The notes: a model not told the origin generated them from the letters alone. Shown: positions 9,107 to 21,995, numbered from the stretch's first letter. The stretch: 40,097 nt of DNA from Hyaloscypha bicolor E (GCF_002865645.1 NW_020194670.1:1-40097); one strand, 5' to 3'. Numbers and translations: made by a program.

Positions 9107-11485
9107 ATGGATAGCGAATTTCTCAATGACTTGTTCTCTGAGCAGAGCAATGTTCTCGATCCCAACAGCCTCTCTGGCTCAGGCTCAAAATCTTACGACA
9201 GCTTTGGACCAAACCGCGACCAGTATCAGGGTAAGGACCTTGACTGTGGGGCAATCATCGATGGCAATCCACTCAACTGTCCATTAAGCTGGCACGAATC
9301 CATAATCAGCTCCCATGTCGAGCCTACCATAGCTGATGGTTGGCCATTTTACACCGCGGTACAAAGCAATCCTTCACTAACCCACTTCGACACCAATCAC
9401 CAACTTCCATTTTTCCTACACTCAGAGGTAGATTCTGACCTTAGCTTGTTCGATCTTCCAAACACTCTGGAGCAAATCAGTCATGTTCAGAACGATAACT
9501 TCTTTCTCGGCTCCTCATCGATATCGATGGTTGAAGATACTTCTCTAGATCCCTTCGGATCACTCTTCGCAGACTCGCCTTCAGATGGGCATTGCAATAA
9601 CCAAGTCATCGGCGCGCCAAAATCTAGCGAGTCATCAGTAAATAGCAATATCGGAGCTAGTAGGAGACACTTCTCTGAACATCTACCAACCAAACTCTAT
9701 CCAGAACTCGACGGCATAGAACATTCTTTGGATTCTCGTCCACAGCAGAGCCATGAGTCTCAAAACAAATTGCAAAGCTCTGGCCGAACTGGGTCAACTT
9801 CTGGATATATCATTATCTCCGAGCGACTAGGCATTTCTGGAACTGTCTTGGAACCACGCCCCTTCCTCCCTCCTCCCGAGCAGTTGATGACGACCTTTGA
9901 AAGTAAATACCCAAAGACAACAGTATCGAAGGGTAAGAAAGCTTATACCGTGGAAGGGAGGAAGAAAGTCGGCCAAGTAAGAAAGATAGGAGCATGCTGG
10001 CAATGTCAGATACGTAAGATTGCGGTACGTTTTGTACTTCCTGACCGGTTCGTTTGCTAATGGGAGAGCCGCAGTGTTCTGTGGACAAAATATGTAAACG
10101 CTGTCAGAAGATGGCCAGCACTCCTACGTTAGCAAAACAAATCTGCCTCAGACAGAGATTCATGGATATATATCTCTCCCATTCAAGTAATTATTTGAAC
10201 TCAAACTGATACTAGCGAGACACTAACTAGCAGGCATATACGAGATGATTATCCAGTCACAGGAACGCAATATCGTGTCGATCAGATTTCGCCCTCGCAT
10301 CACGGAACAAGTTTCTCTCAGATCGGAAGCCATGGCTGAAGATTGCCCCACCCTCACTCTCAGCGTCATCACTTACGAACGCATCTCCCCAGATCCAGGA
10401 CTCTCTGGATCATACAGTAGACCATTCTTGCCGGATGAATTTCCTACCCACGCTCCCACTGGGACCCCTTATAAACACATATACCCAAACTCAGGACTAT
10501 CTGGATCATACACAAGACCAGTATCCTGGCATTCCCTATCAGCGGACTCTCAAGCAATGATCCGTCGAGCGATGCTCCCAGATTCTGTCCCTAGTGTTGA
10601 ACAGTTAGAGAATATGTCCAAGCCAGGTACTTGCAAAGTACACGACCCATTCCTTAACCACGATCTGCATGACAGAATTGATGATATACTGCTTTTATTC
10701 TCTAATCAAGGTCGTCACCAGCCACTGGTAAGACTTCTTCCGCAGAAAAGCTCCCTTAATAACTAATTGATTAGCATGAGCTAGTGGCCGCCACCTTAAG
10801 AATAGTAAACCTGCGGAGTTTCCTAATGTACTCGCTCGTATATACCCACAACTCTTTCTATGCAGACCCAGTGCTCAACCAGAACATTAGGGCCGTTGCA
10901 CTTGCTGGGATATCCAAAGCCGAGAGACTTATCATCTCCCAATTCAACGACCTCTCTCGCCTGGTTAGCCTCGAAAGCTTTAGCATGATAATAGCGAAAA
11001 TTTGTTTACTTAGATTATTGCTTATTTACCGGAATGATGTTTTGTTATGTGCGAGAAGCGTGAAATTTCCAGTAAGATCTCGAGGTAAGATGAGAATAGC
11101 GCATTATGTGTGAGATTCTTCTGGGATCATGTTTACTGATAATGGCTGGCAGGGATTTTTGTAACAAGGCTAGAGAAAGTCAAGTTCATGTATCGAGTAG
11201 CTGCCACTACTTTCGGCATACTATGCGAGAGGGCACCCTCGTTTGCGCTTTGTGAGTGGAGCGACAATGTACAGCAAAATGATCTCGCCCAAAGCGATGC
11301 TGCACTATTGGCAACTGCAATTAAGGAGCTAGGTGCTGGGTATACAAATTTCTGTAAGCATCGTTCTTTGATAGTTCTCACCACCTTCCTTACGAGCTTT
11401 CTAACCCTGACCAGGCGAACAAGAGCTGTCACAAGAACACGACGAAGTTCTCCTCCTTTTTATTAAGAGGAGTGCGAGAAAATGA
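9107..11485 (+). CDS. Zn(II)2Cys6-type transcription factor, six exons, 701 aa
   Basis: Proposed exons are 9107-10024, 10075-10186, 10234-10727, 10775-11084, 11153-11353 and 11415-11485, which join in frame to 702 codons with the stop TGA at 11483-11485. All introns are GT-AG, 47-68 bp, with CTRAY branch sites (CTAAT, CTAAC, CTAAT, CTGAT, CTAAC). An in-frame TAG at 9080 supports the ATG at 9107. Residues 1-260 are Ser/Asn/Asp-rich with acidic-aromatic patches (FLNDLFSE, DLSLFDLP, DPFGSLFADSP) suited to transcription activation. A basic stretch (about 267-295) precedes the cysteine cluster Cys297, 300, 307, 313, 316 and probably 330. This would be a nuclear DNA-binding regulator. The C-terminal part (about 525-680) has an ordered, conserved-looking helical region (AGISKAERLIISQF, QNDLAQSD). 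The long last gap in the cluster is unusual. The gene stands alone, with no target genes nearby. Gene certain; exon ends likely; targets unknown. Confidence 0.85.
10025..10074 (+). other. Intron 1, splitting the zinc cluster
   Basis: GTACGT donor, GCTAAT branch region at 10055-10061 and CAG acceptor. It is phase 0 and lies between Ala306 and Cys307, so only the spliced message carries more than the first two cysteines. Retention would add 11 residues and stop at 10058-10060, giving a 317-residue protein without the zinc cluster. Confidence 0.85.
10395..10520 (+). repeat. In-frame internal repeat in exon 3
   Basis: Two 30-base segments, 10395-10424 and 10491-10520, are 96 bases (32 codons) apart and match at most positions, giving PGLSGSYSRP and SGLSGSYTRP around residues 398 and 430. 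It is a low-complexity duplication in a linker between the zinc cluster and the C-terminal region; its effect is unknown. Confidence 0.75.
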
Positions 11486-11930
11486 GGAAAGGAGACCTTG
11501 GAATAGGATACTCTCGGGAACGGCGCGAAAGAGTCACAAGGAAGCACGTGATTTATTGATTTCTTTTTAAAGTTCGTATGAAGGGTTTGCGTTCAAGTGG
11601 CTGAAGGACAATCAACGTGACAATGAAACGGTGGGTTGCGTCTTATTAGACTCTGAAACGAATAAGAGTTGTTGCCACAGAGTTTCCAATGCTTGCTATT
11701 CCAAGTATGGCAGCGCCGAACCCAATAGCGTTCTCGACTTCGAACATTTTAAGCGGGCAGTCTTTAATGTGAGAGGCATGGCAGCCCACACCTCATAACT
11801 GACCATATACTGGGCTCTGTCACTGTATCCCGTGAGTACCCCAGCCCGGTGTCTCTGTGTCCTATAGAGATTTGAAGGGGTATAAAAGATCGTGAGAAAA
11901 CAATTGTATCTAATAGGTGCGAATATTAAC
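11486..11930 (+). other. Balanced 3' flank of the island, no gene recognised
   Basis: Unmutated sequence with normal CA/TG content. I found no long open frame on either strand. It should hold the 3' UTR and polyadenylation site of the zinc-cluster gene. The rest may be the truncated edge of something lost. CACGTG occurs at about 11546. Composition changes sharply to AT-rich at about 11930. Confidence 0.55.
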
Positions 11931-12782
11931 TGTAACTGATTTATATTAATGTCGAGATAAAGAAATCTGAGCTATAGCAATATATAAAACCATTACAAAA
12001 AGCGAATTTTAAGCAAGAGTATAAAAAGGCTCGGAATACTAAAATAACTAAAACTACTTCTTATAATTACTCAAGTAAAACACTTGTAATTAAAGCCGAA
12101 CTAGGCTTAAATTAAAGGAGATATTAGGGGCTTTCTCTAAAGTAAAGAGTTTATTTATTAAAAGTATAATTATTATATAATTAAAAAAGAAATACTTTTT
12201 AATATAAAAGTTTAATAATTTACTAATTATATCACGAATTCTTTCTTTAATAAATAGATCTTTTCTTAAAAGAAAAAAAAATTTATATAATTAATTTAAA
12301 ATATAATTATTAAATTATTAAAAAAATAAAAATAAAAAATTTATAATTATATATAAAGCTTAAAAATTAAGAAATAAGATTTAGTATATAAGGTTAGAAA
12401 TTCATAATTTTATTATAATTTAAATAACTTTAAGAATTATAATTTTAAAATAAGCCTTATATAATTGAAATTAATTAATTTAATACTTTCTTTATTTTCT
12501 TAATAAAGTTAAGAATTTAATTAATAAAAAGTTATATAATTAAGAGAAATTAAGATTATAATTTTGTAACTTTAATATTCTTTTACTTTTATTAAAAATA
12601 TAATTCTAATAATTATTTAATATATTATAATTTATATATTAAAAGTTTATATTTTTATTAAAAAAGTTATTATTATTATATAATATATATTAATAAATCT
12701 CTATTAATAAAGCTTTAGGTTTTAGTTTATAAAAGAGATTTTCTTTTAAATATCTTAAAGATTTACTTTATATAAAATTAGA
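11931..12782. other. AT-rich RIP-like sequence, no gene seen
   Basis: The switch from balanced to AT-rich DNA takes only a few tens of bases. CpA is essentially gone by 12100. No open frame is noted. Confidence 0.7.
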
Positions 12783-13050
12783 GAATTCGAATTTATTATT
12801 TATATTACTAATAACTAGATATAATATTAAAGGTTATTTAAGATTAAAAGCTCGAAGTTATTATTTATATTACTAATAACTAGCTATAATATTAAAGATT
12901 ACTATATTTATATTATTAATAAAACTTTTTTTTTTTTTAAAAATTATAAGAAATATTATATATAAGCTTATTACTTTTATTAATATTTCCTAAAGTTTAC
13001 TTATAGCCTATTATTATCTAATATAAGTATATTATTACTAATTTATAATT
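12783..13050. repeat. Repeat H, uninterrupted copy with a 65-bp tandem duplication
   Basis: A 65-bp segment is duplicated (about 12793-12857 and 12858-12922; shared word TTATATTACTAATAACTAG). The stretch as a whole aligns with 13612-13651 joined to 13943-14110, so it is an intact version of a sequence that is split by an insertion 800 bases further on. Confidence 0.75.
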
Positions 13051-13658
13051 ATTTAAGTTTATATTTCAATAATAATAATTATTACTTCTTAATATATAGC
13101 TTATAAAAATAGAAATATTATTTAATACTATTTATAATTATATTCGAGAGTTAATTAAAAGAAGTAATATTTTTAATTGGCTAATAAAAGAAAAAGTATT
13201 AATTATTTAATTTTAGTATTTATTATTATTATATCTAATATTTTGTTTATTAATTTATTTTCTTTAAATATGGAATTATATGTCTTTATATATACTAAAA
13301 TTAACTAGAATTTATTTAAAGTTCTATATTTTCTATAATAATATATTTTTTTATAAAATTACTAAAATTACTATTTCTCTAATATATTGGAATTTATTTA
13401 TTTCTATTTAGGTTTTTTTTTTTTATAGTTATATATTTCTTTAGAAAACTTTTTTATTTTTTCTATAATTTTTATATTTTATTTTTTAATTAGAAATTCT
13501 TATTATAAAGTTATATATATTCTTATTTTATATAATTATTATTTTATTTATTATAATTATAATAATAAAATAAAGAATTAAAACTATTTTTATTTTTTAT
13601 TAATTATTAGAATTAGAAATTCGAATTTCTTATATATATTATTAATAACTAATATAAA

Positions 13659-13942
13659 AAAGAAACTATAATAAAATAAAAACTTATATAAAATATATTA
13701 AAATATAAAGCGTAATTTAATAATAATATAATAGAAATAAAAATAGAAATAATATATAATATATAAAAGCTTAATCTTTTAAATATAAAAAAGAAATTAT
13801 TATTTAGAACTATAGAAAAGCTAGCTTTTTTATATAATTCTTGCAAGTTATATATAAAAGATTCTAGTTTTTATTATATAACTAAAACCTTAAAACTATT
13901 AAAATAAAGTAATTTTAATAAAATATAATTTATTATATTATA
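13659..13942. mobile_element. ~300-bp dispersed element, copy A, inserted in repeat H
   Basis: It aligns over its length with 15526-15824 and 28104-28400. Shared landmarks are ACTATAATAA near the left end, TATATAATATATAAAAGCTTAAT, GCTAGCTTTTTTATATAATT, a 36-bp palindrome and a TATTATATTAYA right end. Flanking sequence is not shared by the three copies. Repeat H is intact at 12783-13050 and broken exactly here, which is direct evidence of insertion. Read on the minus strand the element begins TGTAATATAG in copy C, as a solo LTR might. With no identified partner or duplication of target, a short non-autonomous DNA element is equally possible. Confidence 0.65.
13847..13882. repeat. 36-bp palindrome, copy 1 (inside element A)
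   Basis: It begins GTTATATATAAAAG and ends TTTATTATATAAC. It is RIP-altered in the centre relative to the best copy at 21996. Confidence 0.8.
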
Positions 13943-14217
13943 TTAGTTATAATATTAAAAGTTATTATATTTATATTATTAATAAAATTTTACTTTTTTC
14001 TTTAAATAATAAGAAATATCTTATATAAATTTATTACTTTTTTTAATATTTCTTAAAGTTTATTTATAGTCTATTATTATTTAATATAAATATAATATTA
14101 TTAGCTTATTTCTTTATTTAGTAAATTATTACTATATTAGTAGCTATATATAAATATTTTTAATTTAGCTATAATATAATCTAAATTAAAGATATTTAGA
14201 TATAATTATTAATATTA

Positions 14218-14435
14218 TAATAGGGATTTTATTTTTATTAATTATATAATATAATTATATAATCTCTAAATATTTATAATTTATAACTTATTTATATATT
14301 ATTTTTCTTTTCTTTTTAGTTTAGAAATAAATAAATTTTTATTTCTTAATTCTAGTTTTTATATATTATAATTTCATATTATAGAAGCCTATTTTATATT
14401 TTATATTATTCCGTATTTTATATTTCTATTATATT
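14218..14435. repeat. Dispersed repeat R2, copy 1
   Basis: It aligns with 29531-29728 in the same orientation (shared start TAATAGGGATTTTA, then TATATAATATAATTATATAAT). The two copies differ by transitions and small indels. In both places R2 follows a copy of the ~300-bp element. Confidence 0.75.
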
Positions 14436-14526
14436 AGTAATTTAAGGAAAATTATATTCTAGAGCTTTATTATTATATATCTTTCTTATAATTATAGAAT
14501 TATAATTATAATTATATTTCTATATT

Positions 14527-15031
14527 TTAATTATATTATTTATATAATAGTAATAATATTTCTATTTAGTTTAAAACTTTCTTTTATTAGTTCTTTTATA
14601 ACTACTTTTAAGTATATTAAGCTTTATAAGCCTATATTTTATAAGTTTATAAATTATAGGACATTTTACTAATAAATAATTATTAAAGAAATAATTAAAC
14701 TTTTTATATAATATAATAAATATTTAAATTAAATAGTAATAATATTATTTAGGTTCTTTTTTACTAAATCTATTTAGTTTAAAAAAAAAGAAATATATTA
14801 TTATTTAATTAATTTTATATAAAGTAACTAACTTTATTTTTATAAGGCCTAAAAAGCCTTATTTAAATACTTATAATCTATAAACTTATAAGATATAAGC
14901 TTATTAGCTAATATTATAAATACTATAATTTTATTTTCTGCTTTTTTATTTTCTTTTATTAAGTATTATAATTCAGGCTTTAATTATATTATTTATATAA
15001 TAGTAATAATATTTCTATTTAGTTTAAAACT
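14527..15031. repeat. 52-bp exact direct repeat, spaced 453 bp
   Basis: Positions 14527-14578 and 14980-15031 are identical over 52 bases (starting TTAATTATATTATTTATATA, ending AGTTTAAAACT). A third, diverged version lies near 15160-15212. The spacing implies an old tandem unit of about 450 bp that has since decayed. Confidence 0.75.
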
Positions 15032-15525
15032 CTTTCTTTTAGTTACTTTTAATTACTTTATAATTACTTTATATTTGCTTTAATTCTTACTAATTCTATT
15101 AGCTATATAGTTTTTTTTATTTCTTTATTATTTTTTACTAAACTTTATAATTTAGTTCTAATTATATTAGTTTTATATAATAATAATATCTTTTATTAGT
15201 TTAAAACTCTTTTTTTATAACTAAATTACTATTATTTTATATTTATTTTAATTTCTATTAATTTTACTAATTATATAATATTAATTGTTTTTTTCTTTAA
15301 TTCTCTTTTATTTATAAAGCTAAATACTTTATAATTCTCTTATATTTACTTTTAATATATTAATAAGCTTATATAATATAGAAATTCTTTTAATTCCGAT
15401 ATTTAAAGTTTGCTTTCTTATTATAAAGAGCTATTTTAATAAGAGCTTAATTATATATATTTTGAAATTATATCTTTCATAATTTTTTTTTCTCTTTTAT
15501 AATTCATATTTAATTAGCTATTATA

Positions 15526-15824
15526 AAAGAAAAACTATAATAAGACAAAAACCTATATAAAATATATTAGAATATAAAACATAACTTAATAATAAAATAA
15601 TAAATTAAAAGTATAGATAGTAAAATATAAATAATATATAATATATAAAAGCTTAATTAATTAAATATTTATAAAAAATTATTTTCTAAATTTATAAAAA
15701 AACTAGCTTTCTTATATAATTTCTATAAGTTATATATAAAAGACTATAGTTTTTATTATATAATCTAAATCTCAAAACTACTAAAATAATATAATTTTTA
15801 ATAAATATAGTCTACTATATTATA
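15526..15824. mobile_element. ~300-bp dispersed element, copy B
   Basis: Second copy of the element at 13659 and 28104, same orientation, with different flanks. It contains a copy of the 36-bp palindrome. Confidence 0.65.
15729..15764. repeat. 36-bp palindrome, copy 2 (inside element B)
   Basis: GTTATATATAAAAGAC start; the final C has become T (TATATAAT), a RIP-type change. Confidence 0.8.
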
Positions 15825-18800
15825 TCCGATTTCCTATTTATTTATATTTATTTCCTAAGTACTAAAAATAATAGAAAAATCCTATTTAGAATCTAAAATA
15901 ATAAAATATTTAGAATTCTTCTTTATTAGTTAATTTAATTTCTTTTCTATATACCTAAAATAAGACTTATTACTCTTAAATAATCTTATTTTATATTTCT
16001 AAACTTACTTAAAAGTAATTCAAACCCGCTTAGCTATATTTTTATACTAAATCTAATATAATTCTTTATATTAATTAGTATTTACCTTTAATTATTACTT
16101 AATTTCTGCCTTTATTATAGGGTATTAAAAAGGCTTATTATAGCGAATTATATTTTAAATTATACTAATATATTTCAAATAAATAACTTCTTTAAATTTC
16201 GTATTATCTATTATATTCTTAAATTAACTTTTAATAAAAAAGAAAAGCTTTAGATAAAAGGCTTTAATAATCTTATAAGAAATTCTATTTTTATATATTC
16301 TATTCTTAATAGTAACTAGATTTATTAGAACTATAATAAAAGGCCTATTAAATAATAAATTATTATTAAGCTATTTTTTAACTTATATATTATTCGAGAA
16401 TTAATACTTTTTTATAATTTCAGATTTATAAATTATCTAATTAAAGGCATTTATTTATCTAGTTAAATAAACTATATTTAGAGTCTTTTCTTTTATTATC
16501 TTTAGTAAATATTTACTTATTTCTTTAGCTACTTCTGGCTCAAATTTATTAGAAATAAAGAAATAATTAATATTTTTAAAGAACTTCTTATTAAAGATAA
16601 TAGCCTTTTTATAGTTTATAAAGAAAATATAGCTAATATTCTAATACTTTTTACTAAAGTAAAATTCGCTACTTAAAGCTTTAGTAATAGCCAGATCTTT
16701 AGTATTGCCTTTATACTAATTATAATTAATATTTCTAGAAATAAAATATTAGATTAGCTAAGAATAAGTAACTAGGTAAATAGGATATTTATTTAATATC
16801 TTATAAAATCCGAGTTATATTAATAGATCTATTATTAAAAGTTAAGAAACTAAAATAAAATAATTATTACTAAGATTTCTATATATTAATATATTATTTT
16901 TTCGGAAATAGAATTATAATATCTTTATTTCTTTTATTAAGAACTCTTAAATACTAAGCTTTTTAATTTATTTTAGGTAATTCTTCTTATAAATATAGCT
17001 ATTAGTACCTAGATTAGTAATATTAGACTTAGAAATAAGAATTATAATATTAAATTAGAGCTATAAATTAGAATAGAATTAATTAGAAATATAGTATTTA
17101 TATTTATATTTCTTAATTTCCTAATTCTTAAAAAAGAAATCCCGTATTTTCTTATTTATTTAAATAATAGAAATATATTTCTTGCTTTTAGTAACTTTAT
17201 AAATCTTAGTAATAAGCTTTAGAATATCCTTAATCTCTCGTATATTAATAGAGAAAGTATTAGTAAATTACTAAATATATACTATATAAGAAGCTTTAAG
17301 AAATCTATTATTAATTCTATAATATTCTTATTTATAAATAAGTTCTAAAATACTATTATATATTTCTTTAAAAATATATTTATTTTACTAAATAAGTATT
17401 AATTTCTATTTAGCTAGTATTTTATAAGTATACTAAATGTCTTTATTAAGTTCTCTTAACTTAATATTCTTAGTTTTTTACTTCTTAGTTCTAGATATAA
17501 TTATAGGAGTTTTCCTAAATAATATTTTTCTTTTTAAAATAAAGAATTTCTTTTTATTTTTTTTTATTTTATTAATCTTATATTTGGTCTAGTATTTAGA
17601 TTTTTATTATTTATTAGAAGTTTTAGGCTTAGCTTATTTTCTATTTTTACTAGATTCTTCTTATCTAGTTATACTAGTTCTACTAGCTTTACTAGTAGTT
17701 TTTTTACTAGGCTTTATTAAATTAGCTTTATTTTTCTTAGCTAGATCCGGTTAAGTTAAAGCTAAAATTATAATAGAGGCTTATTCTTTAGGCTTATTTC
17801 AGAAAATAGGAAAAGGCTTATTACTATAAGCTTTCTTAATTAGAATTCCGAAAGTATTAAAGATATATTATCTAGTTTTAAGATTATTAGCTAATAGTAG
17901 CTTAAACTTTAATTCTTTATATTCCGAAATAGCTTTAGTATATTTAAGTATTTTAGTAATATCTAATTTAGTAAATATACTAGTATTCTAATATTTCTTA
18001 TTCTTAATATATTTTAAAATAGCTTTATTAATTAACTAAATAGCTTTATATACTAAAGCTTTTATTTTAAAAAAAGAATATAATTTCTTATAAATGTTTT
18101 TATTAAGATTATTATAAATATTATTAATATATTAGCTAAAAGCTTTATTATATAATATAATTCTATTTTAATTCTTAGTATTAAAACTATTTACTATAAT
18201 CTTAATCTTATTAAGCTTCTTTTATTTACTTTTAGAAATGCTTTTAATAATATTATTGAATTCCTTATTATTAGTTTAATAGTTCTTTAGTTCTTCTTTA
18301 GTTAATTCTAGTTTAGTTTTATTTCTAATAAAGGTTTTCTATTTTAAAAGCTTATTATATATATTATTTAGCTTATCTAGAATATTTATATTAAATTCAA
18401 TAATTATAGCTATTTTTTCTAGTATTAATAGGCCTTTTATAATTATTTAAGCCTCTTTAATACTTTAAACTTTAATATTATTAATCTATAGGCTTTTAAT
18501 AATATTATAGCTTATAAGAACTAGCTATTATATTTTACTAACTTAAGGAATTTATTTTTTAGCTATTTTATTATTCTTAATAAGTTATAAAAATATTATT
18601 AATATAATAGTTATAGGTTATAAAATTAGAGATTCTCGAGATTATAAGAATTTCTTTTAAGTATATTCTAAAATAAAGAATAAATTAGAATAGACTTAGA
18701 TTATATAAAGATATTATATATATTTAAGTTTATTCTTTTTTTCTAGTAAGAAAATAAAGATAAAATAATAATATATATAATAAGGAAAATAGATATAATA

Positions 18801-21800
18801 ATTAGATATATTTAAAGTAATATAATTATAAATTAGAAATAATTATAAAAAGTAAAATATAGAATTAAGCTTTTATTATAGAAAAGAATATAAATATATA
18901 TATCTAAGGAAATATAATTAAAGAAATAATTAAGGCAAATTAAACTAAATAATAATAATAGAGAAATAAGAAAATAATATAATAGAAATATAAATATAAT
19001 AATAATATCTAAAATATTAGAATATAAAAAGAAATAATATAAATTTTATAATATAAATATATTCTAATTCTTTTATTTATTTAGAAATATTTCTATTAAC
19101 TTAAAAAATAGTATAAAAGAAAAGAAATAATATAGGAAATATATAAAAAGTAAGATATATAAATATATTAAAGATATTAAGAAACTATAAAATAAGTATT
19201 AATAAAAAAGAAATTAAAATAATAAAATTAAAAAATAACTTAAAATAAGATATTATTTCTTCTAAAACTAATTTATATTTCTTCTAAAAGCTAATTATAT
19301 TTATTTAGTATTTATTAAAATTAATTTTATATAATATAAAACTATTTAGTTAGTTAGGACTTTAAAATAATATTTATATTTATAAAAGTAATACTAAAAA
19401 TATTAAAATATATAAAAAAAAGAATTATAAAATAATATAAATAGAATTCGTAATATTATTATTAAGTTTAGAATTATTAATATTAAAATTAATATAGAAT
19501 ATAAAAAGATTAGGTATTCTAAATTAATATTAAAAATATAGGAATTATTTAAATAATATTTAATAATAAGAAATAAATTAATAATAAGAATTAGTAAATT
19601 ATACTAGCTTTTTAAAAAAATAATTAGTTTCTAGTAATAAAATAGGATTATAATTAAAGAAAGAATTCTATATAAAAGAAGTTCTTTATAAAAGAAAAAA
19701 TATATAATATACTAACTAAGCCTTAATATAAGTTTTAAAAGTAGTTATAATTATATTAAAGAGAAAGTAGGTTTTCTAATATAAAATAGGCTTTAAATAA
19801 ATAAATCTAGTTTATCTAATATTTAAGAGATTCTTAGAATTATATATTATTAAATATTTTCGGAAATAATTATTAAGTTTAATAAGGTTTCTTTTTTTTC
19901 TTATAGGGCTTCTAGTTTAGTTATTTTATTTATATATAATTCCTAATTTAGAAAGTTTATTTAAATATTATAAAGAAACTTATAATAATAATTCAAGTTA
20001 AAATCAAGATTTATAAATATTATAATTAAGCTTTAGACTAGTATAAGCTATAAGAATAGCTAATTAAAAAGGTAAATAGATCTTTTAAAAGATTTCTAAT
20101 TTAGTAAGATATATATAAAAGGCTCTTTTCTTTTTTCTTTTCTTTTTTTATTTCTAAATATAATTACTATTTATTATTATAATTCGGAATTAAAAGTTTA
20201 TAAGATAATCTTATAACTTTCTATTTATTTTTATATTAAAAAGAATTCTTTATATTTAATTTCTAAGATCTAGTAATAGAATTTCATATATTAAAAATAT
20301 TATCTAATAATAATAATTAGATAAAAATATTTTCTAAAAATTATAAATAATAATTAGAAGAGAAAAATAAAAGATATATAAAGAATTAAAAATAATAAGC
20401 TTTATTTCAGGTTAAGAAAAGCTTCTATTATTAGATATTTCTTTTTAGTCTTTTATAAAAGAAATATATTTTATTTTATCTAATTCTAGTAATTCTAAAA
20501 TATATATAATAATACTAATAGCTTTCTCGATTTCCTAAATATTATTTTACTTATAATACTTTATAACTACTTTTCTTTCTAGTTCTATATCTGTTTTAAA
20601 ATATTTATTATTAACTTTATTTTTAAAAAAATACTAGAATTTATTTCTTTTAATAAACTATTTATTTAAGTTAATTCCTAATATATATTCTTTAAAATAT
20701 AATACTATTAAGTTCTTCTAATATATAATATTCTTTTAGTTAATTTATATATCTTATTTTATATAAACTAAACTAGTAATATAATAGATTTATATTTCTT
20801 GACTTATTTTAATTTATTAATTTAATATTATATATAAGAACTAGATTTTTTTTTAGAAATAGGCTTTAAATAAATCTAGTAAATAGTATTAAATTATTTC
20901 TTTTTCTCTTAGTATTATCTATTATTTTTTATTCTAGTTTCTTTAATATTTTTATTTCTTATCTATATTTGCTTTATATATATTTTTAGAAGTATTTCTC
21001 TATTATAGACTTTGTCTTATCTAAATATTTTCTAGGTTAGAAAGTATATTTCTATAAATAATATAACTTTCCTATTATAAATTATATAAAAGAAAATAAA
21101 TCTAGTTAGTTTATATATAATAACTTAATTAATAAATAAAATATATAATAGTAAATTTATTTAAGGCTTCTTTTTACTTATTATAAATATAATAAGTATT
21201 TAAATAATTAATTAATATTTTTTTTTAATTATATTATTTCTTTTAGAATTATAGGCCAAAATAATAATTCTATTAATTCCTAGCTTATTAAGTTCCTAAA
21301 TTACTATATCTTTAAATTCTAATCTATTATTTATTTTAAGCTATCTAAATAAACTATATTTATAAATAATTTCTTCTTAAATAAACTTAGTAATCTTCTT
21401 ACTAATTAAGTTTTTTAAAGATTTAGCTTTAACTTATCCTAAAAAATTATTTCTAGTAATAACTAATAAGTTATATTCTTTATAATCTAGTAATTTAATT
21501 ATATTAATTCTAAGATAATAAAAAAGAAATATAGCTTTTATTAGATATAAAGCTTCTTCTTATTTTCTTTTATTCTTATATTAATAAACTTTATAAATAT
21601 TAATATATTTCTATATATAGTTATAATAACTTTCCTAGTAATAATAGCTAATTACTAAATAAAAAATATTCTTTTTTCTAATATATCTAATCTTATTATA
21701 TAATTCTTTAATAATAATTTCTCTTTATTCTTAATTATTAATAATAAGTTAAGGCAAATATATTTTAGATATAATTCTTTATAGTAATTAATCTCTTATA

Positions 21801-21995
21801 TTATAATTTAAAGCTTCTTTATTTAACTTTTAAAACTTGACTTTAGATATTTCTTTTAGTTTAAAAAGTATTATAAGATATTATATAATATTCTAGTATT
21901 ATTTAAAATAGCTATTATCTAAGAAATCTAATAAAATAGTCGGGTTATTAAATAAAATATAAGAGTTAGTATTATTATTTATTATTTTACTAGAG
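15825..21995. other. AT-rich RIP desert, first part
   Basis: CpA/TpG-depleted throughout; no open frame was found. Many GCTTT, TCTAG and TTAGAA words suggest former coding DNA, more plausibly on the minus strand, but I could not recognise a protein. Together with 22032-28103 it is bracketed by direct copies B and C of the ~300-bp element. Confidence 0.65.

Noticed and set aside
9487..10088. Two minus-strand frames of 68 and 91 codons
   Set aside because: They lie antisense to exon 1 and intron 1 of the regulator, whose plus-strand frame is far longer and carries a zinc cluster.
11072..11114. Alternative donors for intron 4 at 11072 (GTAAGA), 11108 and 11110
   Set aside because: With the acceptor at 11152 none keeps the downstream frame; only the donor at 11085 does.
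11133..11432. 99-codon minus-strand frame
   Set aside because: Antisense shadow of exons 5 and 6.
10245..11466. Three separate small plus-strand genes (10245-10766, 10784-11113, 11188-11466)
   Set aside because: They are exons of one gene: five GT-AG introns with branch sites join them in frame, and a Cys codon is restored across the last intron.
13649..13846. 65-codon minus-strand frame
   Set aside because: It lies inside the ~300-bp dispersed element, is almost all Ile, Phe, Leu and Tyr, and is not kept in copies B and C; it is a by-product of AT richness.
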